Below are positions 47,601-57,360 of a stretch of 64,000 nucleotides of DNA, in pieces. The DNA is taken from assembly GCF_002775205.1 (NCBI RefSeq), contig NC_036446.1, positions 1,210,272 through 1,274,271 on the forward strand, read 5' to 3'. The notes beneath the pieces were generated by a model that saw only the letters and a list, made by a program, of their open reading frames with translations, was not told the origin of the DNA and made no database searches. A program made the position numbers and the translations under genes. Source of the DNA: Xiphophorus maculatus (taxonomy: Eukaryota > Chordata > Actinopteri > Cyprinodontiformes > Poeciliidae). Positions within the stretch are counted from its first letter, which is position 1, and every line of letters starts with the position of its first letter.

Positions 47601-49214
47601 ACCGCTGCCACTGGCTGGAGAGTCAGATCCAGGGCCAGGTAGAACCTCCACAGCACCTGCATCCTTCACTGGTATCAATGCTGCTAGTTCTACACCAGAT
47701 GGAGGCACAAAGATTAAAACTAATCTTTTCTGCTTTGTTTGCACCTTCTGTCCACAAACAAACTGGATCTTTGGTGATAAAACCTGATAAATTAAATAAA
47801 CAAAACTCATCATGTTTTGTTTGCACCATTTGACGCCATCAAGGCAGACATGTTGGATTAAAGCCTGGTGTTTGCACACAGCAGGGCTCGGCTGAAGTGG
47901 CTCCTGGAGCTCCTCAGGAGAGGAGCAGCGACTCCGTCAGTGAGGCAGCAGAGGCCAGTCAGCTCCGGGAGAGGTGACCACATCTTTCATCTCATCCCTG
48001 TACGATCCTCCCTTCATGAAATCAGTAAAATCAGTGAACCTTGATGGTGTGTGTGTGTGTGTGAAGACTTGTGGAGGTGGAGCTGAGTCTGGCTGATGAA
48101 CGAACGAGGAGAGAGAGCGCAGAAGAGGCGCTGCGACTGGCGGAGGACAGAGCGAAGAGGTGAGGCGTTCACAGACCTCTCCCAGAGTCCGGCTGTGAAA
48201 AGCTGCTTTAAAATGTGTTTCTGTTGCTCAGCGCTGCATCCGGCCTGTCCAGAGACAATCAGAGGGACTTCAGCATCGAGATGGAAGCAGAGGAGGAGTG
48301 GGAAGCTCTGAGCCTCGACCCAAACCAGCCGCTCATAACACGGAAGGTCAGCAATACTCAAACACTCTTTAAACGTTCCTGTTAAACACCAACATGTTCA
48401 CAGCAAGGGAAGCTTGAACTGAACGGCGCCCCCTACAGGCTATTAATCAAATAAAACGGGTTGTCACCAAACTGGCTGGTATTTTTCTGATAGTAAAAAT
48501 AAAACAGACTAAGATCATTTTAAATTATGAGAATAAAGTCATAATATAACCTGAGGAAAGTAGAAAAATTGACAATAAGTTACTCTTGCATTATTATGAC
48601 TTTATTCTTGTATTAAATCAACTTTATTGTCATTATATTGATTTTATTTTTGTATTTTACGACTTTATTCTCATAATACTATGACTTCATTCTTATAATT
48701 AAAAATTAGCCTGGCTCTAAAACTCCGTCACAGCTTGAACATTATAAAACATGTCAAAATATAATATTACACTAAAGCTTGTTCTGATGGCTGGTATGAA
48801 AAGTAGAAAATAAATATAGAAATAGAAATATAGTGTAGACTAAATATGGCTTGTCATGTAACTGATTATATGACAGTTGGGCTTGCCTTATTGCACTGCA
48901 GGGAACATTTAATTCTGCGTACAGGAGATTTAAAGACCAGCCGGTTGGGTCTGTAAGCTCCTGTCTCATCGGTCTGGCATTAGTTTGGTGTGGAGTTCTT
49001 CAGGTGGAACTTCAATGTGTTTTTTTCCTGATGGATGGTTTGTCTCCCCCTCCAGGTGAAAGGTGGCATGGTGGCGTGTCGCCGGTGGCTGAGGGGGCGG
49101 AGCCTCTACTTCTCCAGGCTGCTGACGGGTCGCGCTCGCTCTCGGTATTTCTTCCTGGCTTACCTGCTCACGATACACGTGGTGGTCCTGATGTGCCTCA
49201 CCGGGGCCTGGTAG
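20661..49214 (+). CDS. golgb1: Giantin (golgin B1), Golgi membrane tether
   Basis: Giantin is a very long coiled-coil protein anchored in the Golgi membrane by its C-terminus; it tethers vesicles and helps cisternal organisation. Exons: 20661-20705, 21622-21795, 22072-22209, 22644-22760, 22849-23004, 23085-23264, 23334-23456, 23526-23639, 24685-24991, 25082-25197, 25734-25851, 25926-26017, 26093-26252, 29712-29923 (start uncertain), 30944-31067, 32458-32591, 33716-33825, 33998-34166, 34252-34356, 35455-46125, 46621-46691, 46923-46959, 47252-47401, 47522-47638, 47885-47973, 48067-48159, 48232-48346, 49056-49214. All phases agree; total about 4,731 residues (human about 3,259). Diagnostic stretches are [39 protein letters not shown] with [21 protein letters not shown] with [19 protein letters not shown] and the terminal hydrophobic segment [19 protein letters not shown]. 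Nearly all of the rest is predicted coiled coil. Residue 1 follows the acceptor at 20646. Confidence 0.93.
23880..24650 (+). mobile_element. Decayed Tc1/mariner-like remnant in a golgb1 intron
   Basis: The intron between 23639 and 24685 contains GGTGGCAGCATGATGCTGTG (about 23990-24010) and ends near 24625 with GTCTGAATACTTTGGCT, both characteristic of teleost Tc1-like transposons. The middle (about 24290-24550) is simple AT-rich sequence. No open transposase frame survives. Confidence 0.6.
25362..25690. mobile_element. Tc1-like fragment in a golgb1 intron
   Basis: The stretch starts TTACAGTTGAAACCAGATAT and ends with GATAAATATGTGAACCCTG, resembling the two ends of a non-autonomous Tc1-type element. 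It fills most of the intron before the exon at 25734. The internal sequence is not coding. Confidence 0.45.
26623..27357. mobile_element. Possible hAT-like element with CAGTCC ends
   Basis: The left end CAGTCCCTCCAGG and right end CCTGGATGGACTG are inverted repeats with one mismatch in 13. The subterminal parts (TTTGCAAAAATT and GCCAAAAATCAC) are also loosely inverted. No convincing 8-bp target duplication remains and there is no transposase frame, so the call is tentative. Confidence 0.45.
28310..29085. mobile_element. Degenerate Tc1-like element with inverted ends
   Basis: The left end reads GACAGACCAACACAAAAC and the right end TTTGTGTTGGTCAGTCACAT, an inverted pair. Inside are GGCAGCATCATGCTGTGGG and GCAAAGCTGCTGGAGTCAAC, both typical of Tc1-like transposase relics. 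It is interrupted by the period-22 AT repeat and a (CATC)n run near 28703. It has no open transposase frame. Confidence 0.65.
28490..28680 (+). repeat. Dispersed period-22 AT element, copy 1
   Basis: Repeats of a unit like ATTATGACTTTATTCTCGTA are followed by a unique tail CTGGGCCTAACGCTCCGTC (about 28653-28671). Related copies with the same type of tail occur near 48520-48735, and without a clear tail near 62440-62525. Confidence 0.6.
29712..29923 (+). other. golgb1: golgb1 exon 14 with uncertain 5' boundary
   Basis: The 3' half ([33 protein letters not shown]) is clearly coding and splices in phase 0 to 30944. The left boundary was chosen because the AG at 29710-29711 follows a good pyrimidine tract and fixes the phase with the previous exon, which ends in phase 1. 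The translated first 20 residues ([14 protein letters not shown]) do not look like giantin. An upstream missed exon combined with the AG at 29781-29782 is the main alternative. Confidence 0.5.
29924..30943 (+). other. golgb1 intron with minisatellite
   Basis: It contains AT-rich sequence, then a roughly 150-bp minisatellite at 30244-30392, and a scrap resembling Tc1 (GAGCACGGTGGTGGAGG near 30857). No exon is seen; the open frame at 30469-30672 has no domain. Confidence 0.55.
30244..30392 (+). repeat. Minisatellite, unit about CCCAGTTTTT (10-11 bp)
   Basis: About 14 head-to-tail units alternate CCCAGTTTTTC and CCCAGTTTTC with some CTCAG variants. All pyrimidine-rich on the + strand. Confidence 0.95.
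31068..32457 (+). other. golgb1 intron, very AT-rich
   Basis: The second half (31730-32250) is almost entirely A and T with repeated TTAAATTTTAAA-like words. No exon or mobile element can be supported. Confidence 0.55.
32592..33715 (+). other. golgb1 intron with Tc1-like scrap
   Basis: Near 33058-33120 the sequence GGGATTGAATATGATAAACC followed by AACACAGTGGATCATTGT resembles a Tc1 inverted end. Otherwise non-coding. Confidence 0.45.
34357..35454 (+). other. golgb1 intron before the giant exon
   Basis: About 1.1 kb without a supported exon or recognisable repeat. It ends with a standard acceptor at 35453-35454. Confidence 0.55.
35455..46125 (+). other. golgb1: Giant coding exon of golgb1 (10,671 bp)
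   Basis: A single uninterrupted frame from acceptor AG at 35453-35454 to donor gtaagt at 46126 encodes 3,557 residues, roughly residues 899-4455 of the predicted protein. It is coiled coil throughout, rich in Glu, Lys, Gln, Leu and Ser. It contains internal repeats: LLEKTNEC(S/A)R occurs at 36775 and 37627, 284 codons apart, each followed by an LMEKD motif. QAAL(V/L)xRK(D/E)xLK occurs three times (near 40512, 41005 and 42088). The many opposite-strand open frames in this range are shadows of this exon. Confidence 0.95.
46126..46620 (+). other. golgb1 intron with G/T-rich degenerate repeat
   Basis: From about 46195 to 46480 the + strand is dominated by loosely repeated words such as GTTGGTTTTCTGTTGGTTG and TTGCCTG. 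The open frame at 46247-46468 is a translation of this repeat. No exon is supported. Confidence 0.6.
48347..49055 (+). other. Last golgb1 intron, with dispersed AT element
   Basis: The intron contains the second copy of the period-22 AT element. No other exon is seen. Confidence 0.55.
48520..48735 (+). repeat. Dispersed period-22 AT element, copy 2
   Basis: Repeats of ATTATGACTTTATTCTTGTA-like units end in CCTGGCTCTAAAACTCCGTC (about 48713-48732), the same kind of tail as copy 1 at 28653-28671. Confidence 0.6.
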
Positions 49215-50184
49215 TGGAGTCCCTCAGGGTCTGCTGCGGTTTCAAACTGCGTTTCTGTGTTAAAACACTAAAACCAGCAGAGCTGCACCAGCTGCAGCTT
49301 CTCTGAACTCCTGCAGGCCACAGGACACTTGCACTAGTATTTAAACACCAGACAGCTGCACAGTTCCTGCAACGGTTCCCTGGTTTCTCGTTGCTTCTGT
49401 CTACCGGTAGAGAGCGAAGCTGCAACAAGGTTTTTCTGTTCAACTGAATTATTGAATGTCAGTGTAAATCAAGCCTTTAATCATGGCTCTCCTTTCGGTT
49501 TTCTTACAATTTAATAATTAGAGGAAGGAGCTGGAGTTCTTGAATAGTCGTAATTTTAGGTTTTTGTGTCTGAAAAGGAGACGAGACGATTAAACCTTCG
49601 TCCGGTCTCCGTTAACACTACTGAACGTCTCCGTTGCCTTCCTGAGCGAACACATCCTCAACCCCACCCGCTGCTTCACCCGCCCTGCCTGATGCCATGA
49701 GTTGCACATAATCAATCGTAATGCTGACTTCAACTATGCACTGATAGAAGCTCACAAGCACCGCTCCCTTTAAAGCCAAAGGCGGCAGAGAAACTGCATC
49801 CATGGTAACGATGATGAGATGAAACTCAATGTGTGCCATTTGAAATAATCCACAGATATTTAAGATCCTCCTGTATTTATGAGTATCCAGAACCTGGGCT
49901 GTACATGATGTATTTATGTTTGTATATTCCTCTCTGTACCTTTTCCATGAAATCAGAAGGTTTCTGAAACCGGATCCTAAACTGATCCGGTTTATGGAAA
50001 AGCTGCGGTTCTGCTGCGTAGTTGTAATTACTTGTATAAAAGTTTGAGGTTCCAGCGTGAAACACGGAACCGAATGTATTTATGGAAAAAGGTGAACTAC
50101 TGAAAAATGACATATTTTCTTTACTGTCTATTTTTCCGAGTTGGCGACGCCTCAGAGACTCGAGGTCAAACTTTGTGCAATAAA
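49215..50184 (+). other. golgb1: 3' UTR of golgb1
   Basis: Non-coding sequence follows the stop at 49212-49214. Poly(A) signals AATAAA occur at 50179-50184 and again at 50228-50233. No competing gene is seen between. Confidence 0.65.
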
Positions 50185-50233
50185 GTGACATTTTTCAGCT
50201 CATCCTTCATCATCTCAGAAAGACGTTAATAAA
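50179..50233 (+). terminator. golgb1: Paired poly(A) signals of golgb1
   Basis: Two AATAAA hexamers at 50179-50184 and 50228-50233 lie about 1 kb after the stop codon, giving two likely cleavage sites close together. Confidence 0.6.
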
Positions 50234-52875
50234 GTTCATCCAATCACTTCTCACATTTCACAACTGCTTCTTTATCTGCTTTAAACTTAAAGCCACTGTT
50301 GAGAATTATTATTTTTTATTAACATGCAAAGCCGTTTTCGCTTTATAATTGTAAAAAAAACAACCTGTTCTTATTTTTTTTGAGTTGGAGGAAAGTGATG
50401 CTCCTGCTGTCCAGCAGAAGTTGATGCTCCGCCGCTAATAGATGAGCTAGTTTTTTTTCTGCACCTTAGCATTTTTGCTAACATTTGGCATACTTAGCTT
50501 TCCCTAAATTACTTTTCCCAGATAAATTCTGAAGTACTAAATTAGTTGGCAGTTTTGCAAACATTCAGTTGAATAAAGCTTAACAAGACTAGTTGTGATT
50601 GGTCGATACAATGGCCCAACATACAGGTTGAGATCGTGATCGTTTTCAGCGTACCGCGTTAGCATTAGCTAAGCTATTGTTTATGGTTAGTGCTTTAGCG
50701 CAGCTAACTTTAGTTAGTGGTGCCGTCTGGAGCAGGTTTGGTTGAATTGGACCCGTTTGTCTTATAAACTGCTCTGATATGAGTTTTGTTGTTTGTAAAA
50801 TGGGGAAAATTAGAAATAATACATGATATTATTGATAACACTATGGTCACAGTAGTAAAGGTTTAAATGGTGAACATTTCACAAAATGAGCATGAATTAG
50901 TTGATGTTTGGGTGTAAATACAACTCAGAAAATTTAATTAACTTCGGTTGATTCAGTTTACCTGAACTGAACTGGTTCTGATGACCCAGTACCCTAAACC
51001 TCACTCATAATAATCATATTAATAATAATCATAGTAACCTCTGCTTTTTAGGCTAAACTACAATTATTTTTAAATGTTATGTTTCATATTAACTCGATAG
51101 ATTTTTACTTAAAATTCAAGAATAAGAGATTTTTTTATCACCAAGGATTTTGTTTCATGTAATGTGTTCATTCAACCACAAGAGGGCGGAGTCTGTTAGT
51201 GTGCTGTGCAGGATTTCCCAGTATAACCAGAGCCACCCATGCTGACGGTGTCACAGAGGTGGGATCTGTGTCTCCTCATAGATTTGGTCCATTTTTCCAG
51301 TTATTTCAGCTGCAGGAAGTGATCATTAATTTATTGCCTGGGAGCCGAGTCATCCGAGTCTTAAATCATTTATGGAGAAGTTCCCTTTTCTTCTCTTTTA
51401 AGACTGGATCTGATCTCATTCAACATGACGTCGTGTTGGAGGCTGAGTGGGTTTTCCTCAGGAAAACGGCTTCTCTCTCTGCTCTGTTCTTCAAACGACC
51501 TTCAGGTTCTGATCAGAGATGAATTGCAGCTTTTATAGAAGTCAGTTATGTCTCTTTCAGCAATAAAGTCCAATATTAGACTCCAGTTTCCATTGCTGAC
51601 AGGGATGAATCATGGACATTTAAAAACCTGAGCCATGCTGTCTCACTCCGACCTGAATTCAACTTGCTTTGGATTTCCAGGCTTGTGATGGAAACCGCTC
51701 AGACTTGGTTCTAATAAAAGAAGGAAATCTGCATCTCGGTTTGCTCTGGTAGCCTTAAAGCGGTTCTCCAGTTGAGGGTGACCCAGTTGCTTCCAGCACA
51801 GGAGGAACAGAGGAGGAGGAGGAGAGAAGCATGTGGGAAACTGCTATGATTAATGTGCCTTCAGAGGCGGACTGAGCCAGAAAGGAGGCCAAACACTGAA
51901 GGATGTTTTCATCAGATCTGATACATCCAGGATGATTCTTCATCCTCATGTCATTAAATCATCAGAACTGATGTCTAACACAGCAGGAATACAGATGGGA
52001 CTTGTCATATCTATCAACTGACAAACTGGTTTTTTGCCCAAACTGGTTTCATCACCTCCCAGAATCAAAGCTGGTTTAACCCGACCAGAGAAAGGAGTTT
52101 CATTAAATCCACCGTCACCTTTCAGCAGTGAAACTGTTACTGTGGTTCCTTTAAATCGGCTCTGAAATCTGATTGGTGATCCACTTCAGTTTGCATTAGC
52201 GCCACCTACTGGCTGTAACAGGTGAAAGATAAAACATTCATGATGAGCTTCAACATGGAACCATGAGAAAATTATTTTGCACAATACATAATATTTGTGC
52301 TTTTTGTAAAACAAAATTGCTTTCTACTCATAACATAAATAATTATACTGATAAAAATGTTCTTTATTTCACTAAAGTGATTTTTTTTGTTGAATTATGA
52401 CATATTTGGCCCTCCATATAAATCTTGATATTCCAGCTTCTTTAATGAATTTATGTAATAAATTATGTTTTTTTGTTTCAACAGAATTAAAATGTGAGAA
52501 ACTGATTTGAGCTTTAAATGTGCAGCGGCAGCCATGATGATGATGATGATGATGTTTTCATTGTTTTCATTGTTTGCAGTCTGCAGGACTCTCTGTTACC
52601 TGTTTTAGTCCTGAGTTTTTTCTGCCTGGCCTATAAAATGTCCCAGTTAGTAACTGGGTCTCCTGCTGCTGGAGGTGCTGGTGGTGCTGGTGGTGTAAGG
52701 AGGAGGCAGCTGGGCGGAGGCTCCTCCATGTGATCAAACCTCTCAGCCTTTTCGTCGCCTCTGGAATTGCTTTGGGCGGGCGGACGTGTCCGGACAGACG
52801 CCTCGCTCATCACCGTCTCTCTGGAGCGACTCAGACTTCTGACTCTTCCTCGTCTTTTTTCTGTTTCTGGTTTCT
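50234..52875. other. Intergenic stretch downstream of golgb1
   Basis: AT-rich, with no supported exon. The + strand frame at 51199-51522 has no domain. An (ATG)n run lies at about 52533-52552. Confidence 0.5.
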
Positions 52876-53180
52876 TCATCGTCTCACCCTCCTCATCCTC
52901 CTGCTCAGCTGCGGGTCTCTGACCTGCAGGAGTCCAGAAACACCAACATGCCAACATAAAGCGCCGCAGCTCTCATTTTCTGCTTCGGCTTCAGCATCTT
53001 TACCTCATGTGCTACATGCATGACCCCGCTCCCAGAGAGGCTCATTAGTTGCCATAGGAACCAGATCCTCCCCAGCAGGACCCCCGACTCCTCTCGCCAG
53101 CGCCGCACATCCAGACTCCTCCCACTGCTGTCCGTGTTCAGCAGAAGCTCCAACATGTTTGAAGAGGTTTCCATCAGCAG
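52876..53180 (-). CDS. Weak candidate: two 3' exons of an unknown gene
   Basis: On the - strand a 177-bp open exon, 53180-53004, has AG before it and a GTAAAG donor after it. It encodes a stretch with MLELLLNTDSSG and LLGRIWFLWQLM. It can join in phase 0 to an exon at 52923 that ends with RRMRRVRR and a stop at 52876-52878. A second reading frame through the latter exon stays open to 52631 (88 residues, rich in Arg, Glu and Pro), so the phase is not settled. I recognise no family, and further upstream exons were not found. It may be a real gene end or chance. Confidence 0.3.
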
Positions 53181-54104
53181 CTGCTTTCAGTCACCAGAGT
53201 TAAAACACAGCAGCAGGTTTAACACCTCCAGTAAAATTAAGAACAAATTATTCCACACAAAATTCTGAACTTTCAACTTAATGGACAGATTTTTGCTTAA
53301 TAAATGTCTGAAATACTGACATATTCAGACAGTTAAATGTATGAATATGTCTAGTGTAGTTCCTGAAACAATAAACTTTCAGAGGTCAAGGTCAGGTCAT
53401 CTGGACAAACTGAGGTCAAATCTCAAACATCCAACAGCAGCCAAGTTACCACAAACCGACTGCAGGGAAACTTAAACTAATATGATCTCATCTGCATATT
53501 TTAATTTGAGTTCATCTTCTGAAAGCACAAACATACGAACGTCTGACCAGACTGAACTTTTCGCTTCTCAAGGTTTTTCTGCACCAGAAGTTTAAAACAT
53601 TTGATTTTCTCCCAGACGTCGGCCAGTTTCCACCAGTAAGGAACCAGTAAGAGGCAGCAGGCTGGTTCTGGCTGCTGGTTGGTTGTGGAGAAAACATCAA
53701 ACTCTGAGGATGTAAGATAATCAGAAAGTCCCTGAACGCAGCAGGAACCGACATGACGAATAAAGAAAAATCACTTTTAGAGTAAATATGTGTAAATAAA
53801 ATCAAAATCAATCTAAACGTGTAAAACTGACATCAGCGCTCTGGTTCTATAGGCTCATGGTGCGTTCAGGTGCACTGCGTACATTAGATTAGCTGTCTGT
53901 GTTTGGTTCTCGTTAAGGTTTATTATGATGATGATGATGATTTTCAGGCCAGTTATCTTCTCCTCCTGCCGTGTAAAATCATTTTGCGGTGAAATCGTGA
54001 CGCTGCAGAGTGGAAACGTGAAGAGGAGGATTCAGTAAAAAGAGCCGCGGTTCTGATCCTGATGGAGCCTTTAGCTCCACTGAAGTGTGAATATTTACAG
54101 TGGA

Positions 54105-54135
<31 letters not shown>
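54105..54135 (+). repeat. (CA)n microsatellite
   Basis: About 15 CA units. Open frames on both strands here are translations of the repeat. Confidence 0.9.
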
Positions 54136-54140
<5 letters not shown>

Positions 54141-54574
54141 GACCAGAGTGTGGATGGTTTCCATACTGATCTGCGGCTGCAGTCTCTGCCTCTCCGGTGA
54201 AACCGTTTCGTTGCTGTGGACTCGGTCCTGGTCCTGGGCCGAACCGGCCTGTTGCTCTGGCCGCCTGCCACTGTTGCCATGATCAGCATCCTGCTCGGCT
54301 TTCCATCGCCGTTGTCATGGTGATGACCGTTTATTTGCAGGGGGCCACGCTGGTCTCCAGTGTTTCCGGGACGCAGGCGGGTAGATGAATGTTTCAGCCC
54401 AGTGACGTCGTCATCCGGTCCAGAACCGACCCGACAGAAACAGTCTGACCAGGGTTCTGCTCTGGACTCCAGAACCTGAGAAACAACAGAAAAACTCAGA
54501 ATAAAAACAATAATTCTGATCTTTCTGAATAAATTTTTAACTCTTAAACTTTCATCCATTTTTTCACATCAGAT

Positions 54575-54745
54575 CAACAGAATTTGTGTTTTATTGGGTT
54601 TTTATGTGACAGAAAAGAAATATTCATATTCATGGTTTCAATATTTTCAGCTAATAAAAATATGAATTATGTATTAACCCCCTTTACTCCGACTCCCAGA
54701 GCAAAATCCAGAGCAACTAATTGCAACAGAAGTTGCTCATTCTGT
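54575..54745. mobile_element. Tc1-like left-end fragment
   Basis: GTGTTTTATTGGGTTTTTAT followed by GTGACAGA, then ATTAACCCCCTTTACTCCGA and CCAGAGCAACTAATTGC, match the order of motifs at one end of common fish Tc1-like elements. Truncated. Confidence 0.55.
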
Positions 54746-55929
54746 TTTATTTCATCTCCGTTGATCAATTTTCACCAGGATTTCTGTTTATTATTTATGT
54801 TTTACTGCTGTTTAGATTTTTTAAATTATTCCAACGTTTTTAATATTTAATATATTTTCATTTCTGTTTATTTTGTGTTTGAATATCTCTGAATGAGTTG
54901 GACATTTTTTTTCTGTTTAGTTTTGTGTTTTTTTATTTACCCTTTGCTATTTAGCTCTTATTTATTATTTAATGTGATGTAACTGATTCTTGGTTTGTTG
55001 ATGACGTTTACATGTTGTTTACATCAGGCATAATATTCTGTGATAAAATCTGAACAGGAAGTTGGTTTTATTAGTTATTGCTGGACCCTCGTTGTGGATT
55101 GTGGTTTATTTTCATCCAAACTTAGACAAAATGTTTGTCCAAACCTGGATCTCTGAAATCCACTGGTACTTCCTGTTTCCAGTCCAGTCGGGCGTCTGGC
55201 CCTTTAAATGCCTCCAGGCTTTGCTTTGTGAAATTCCCAGCTACATCAGGAAGCTGGTTCTGTCCAGATTCTAAAGTTTGTAGCAGTTTGGTCCCAACAT
55301 TAAATAAAAGTTTGGCCACTCAGGTGAAATTTATATGTTTGAAAATTTCACTTGTAATTTTTGTTTCACTTCCTGAAATGTTGAAGCAACAGAAAACAGA
55401 CAGAAATGTTTTTATGAATTCATTCACTTTTACATCCAGGTTAATCGGATCAAATATCTGTTTTGGGTTAATAAATGACCAACATGTGTCATAAATCTCT
55501 AGTTTCAAAAATCACAAACCTGCATTTCCTGAGCTGCGTCTCAGTTGTGATAACAGCAGAAACCAGCAGGACGTCACAGTTTGTTGTTTCGGGTTCTTTG
55601 TCCCGCCTCCTCATCATTTCTGTCCAATGGGAGCAAAGATCATCACATGTTGTGAGAGTTGCTGAAGGTTCATAAAACTTTTTCTCTCTTCATTTTGTTA
55701 AACTTCCTTCCTGCAGCAGCTGCTTTAGCTGAGCCCCTCCTGCACCAACCGACCCTCCCGGCCTGCCGCCCTGGGCAGGGAGCCATAATGTTCATATCAG
55801 AAACGGTGATTTTCTAGAAACATGAAACGTGTTTGGATCAGAAGTCAGACTTGCTGATATTTTCTCATCTCTGCGGACATAAATGTGAAATCTGTAAATG
55901 TTCTTCAGCTCAGTTTTATTTCCGCTCCG

Positions 55930-56332
55930 CTCTCTGGGAGGCAGAACGAGATGAGAAATGTCCACCTGTGCAGCGGGGAGGCGGCTGCATCAACGCCCCC
56001 TTCCTCTCTCTCCTCTCCTCCACCTTCCAGCTCCGCCTGCCTCCTCCTGCTGGCGGGGCGATGAGCCGCTCGGAGCCGCGCTCGGTGGCTGTCGCCTCGG
56101 ATTGAATTTCTGCTCGGAGCTGCTCGGATTTCTTCCCCACCCCGGAGGTCGGGTTTACAGGCTCCGGTCCGCAGAGCCGCACTTTGCCTGGAAGTTTCCC
56201 CCAGCAGCGGAGCTCCACCGGCCGCGGCGCGCCGGCGCGGACAGCCGGAGGACATGGAGCGGCTTTAGGAGGAGACCCAGCCCGGGGGAGGGAACCTCTT
56301 CAGGCCGAACAGGAACCAGAACCACGTTCAAG
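55930..56332 (+). other. GC-rich CpG-type first exon of a downstream gene
   Basis: The segment is strongly GC- and CpG-rich within AT-rich DNA and ends at a good donor gtaagc at 56333. It probably holds a promoter and a long 5' UTR. Two short upstream reading frames are inside: 56061-56105 (14 codons) and 56254-56268 (MERL). No long coding frame continues across the donor. The next plausible exon on this strand is at 63490. The transcription start is not fixed, so the left end is approximate. Confidence 0.6.
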
Positions 56333-57077
56333 GTAAGCATCATTGTTTTCTTATTTTTCCCCTCACCGAACAAAAAAATTCTTCCATCTTTTTTTGTGGT
56401 TTAAAGCAAAGGTGAAGAGATTATTGTCACTTTATTAGAAGCTTTTTGCCGCATTTCTTCTCTACAGTCAGTTAATCTGCTCCAGTCAGACTGAAGACTC
56501 AGAAAGTGGCAGAAAAGCTTCTTCTTCTTCAACCTTTAGCAGCTTTAGGGTGTAAATAATAAATGTTTTATTGTGTGAAAGTGGAAACGGTGGAGGTGAA
56601 GCTGTGAGTTTGAGGAAAGCTGAATTGGCGCTTTTCGAGCAGGTGCAGCTCATCCTGGTCCGCTGCGGCTCATTCTGGACCAGAACCAAGAACCTCTGGA
56701 CCAGAACCAAGAACCAGTATCGATCCACTCCTGCGCCGTTTCACAGCTTCCTCTAAGATTTACACAAGAAATGACAGAAAGTTTAGATCCCTGCCTGTGA
56801 TTAATAATTCCATCTATTTGAATCTATAAATGAAACTTGCTGTTTGCCACTTTGGATGGTTTGTGTTTCAGACGGGAATATAAATATATATTTTAGAATA
56901 TTAAGCAGATCAGCAGCTTTTTGTCTGAATATTGTAAATGAAATATCCAGATCAGATCAGAAATGAAAATGATTTCTGGATGGTTTCTGGTGAAGAAAAA
57001 GTTTGAAAGAAAAACCCAACATGGCTGAACTTCAGTTGTTTTCTTACGGAACATTTTAAAATCTTTGGCTCCAGATC

Positions 57078-57360
57078 TTGCAGATTCCCCTGGTTCTCTC
57101 TTACGGTGTCCCTCAAGGCTCAGTTCTCTTTGCTCTCAGTTTTTCCATTTGGCACGTTGTGATGAAACATGACTCATCATTTCTAAAGCAAACCTTCAGT
57201 CCTGCCCTGAAACCTGCAGCCCTGTGTCTCTGTCATGAAGCTGATGGCTTCATCCTTTGTGGCTCTTTGCCAAAATGAAGCAGATTCTCTGTGAGCAGCA
57301 TCTAAATGTTTATTATCAATCAGCTGTGAAAAATGCTGCTGCATGGCTGTTAATTTGCAC
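57078..57360 (+). mobile_element. LINE reverse transcriptase remnant
   Basis: The frame contains SYGVPQGSVL, the conserved GVPQGS motif of non-LTR reverse transcriptases. Further on comes QSAVKNAAAWLL, like the QN/KNAAARLL motif found downstream of the catalytic domain in fish LINEs. The YADD region and most of the enzyme are missing, so it is a collapsed fragment. Confidence 0.75.

Larger units (their letters stand above)
53181..55929. other. Intergenic stretch with a CA microsatellite and a Tc1-like fragment
   Basis: A (CA)n tract lies at about 54105-54135 and a Tc1-like end at 54575-54745. No gene can be supported. Open frames at 54095-54559 and 55122-55319 (- strand) lack domains and splice context. 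Confidence 0.5.

Noticed and set aside
54095-54559. 154-residue - strand open frame
   Set aside because: Partly a microsatellite translation; the rest shows no family or conserved boundary.
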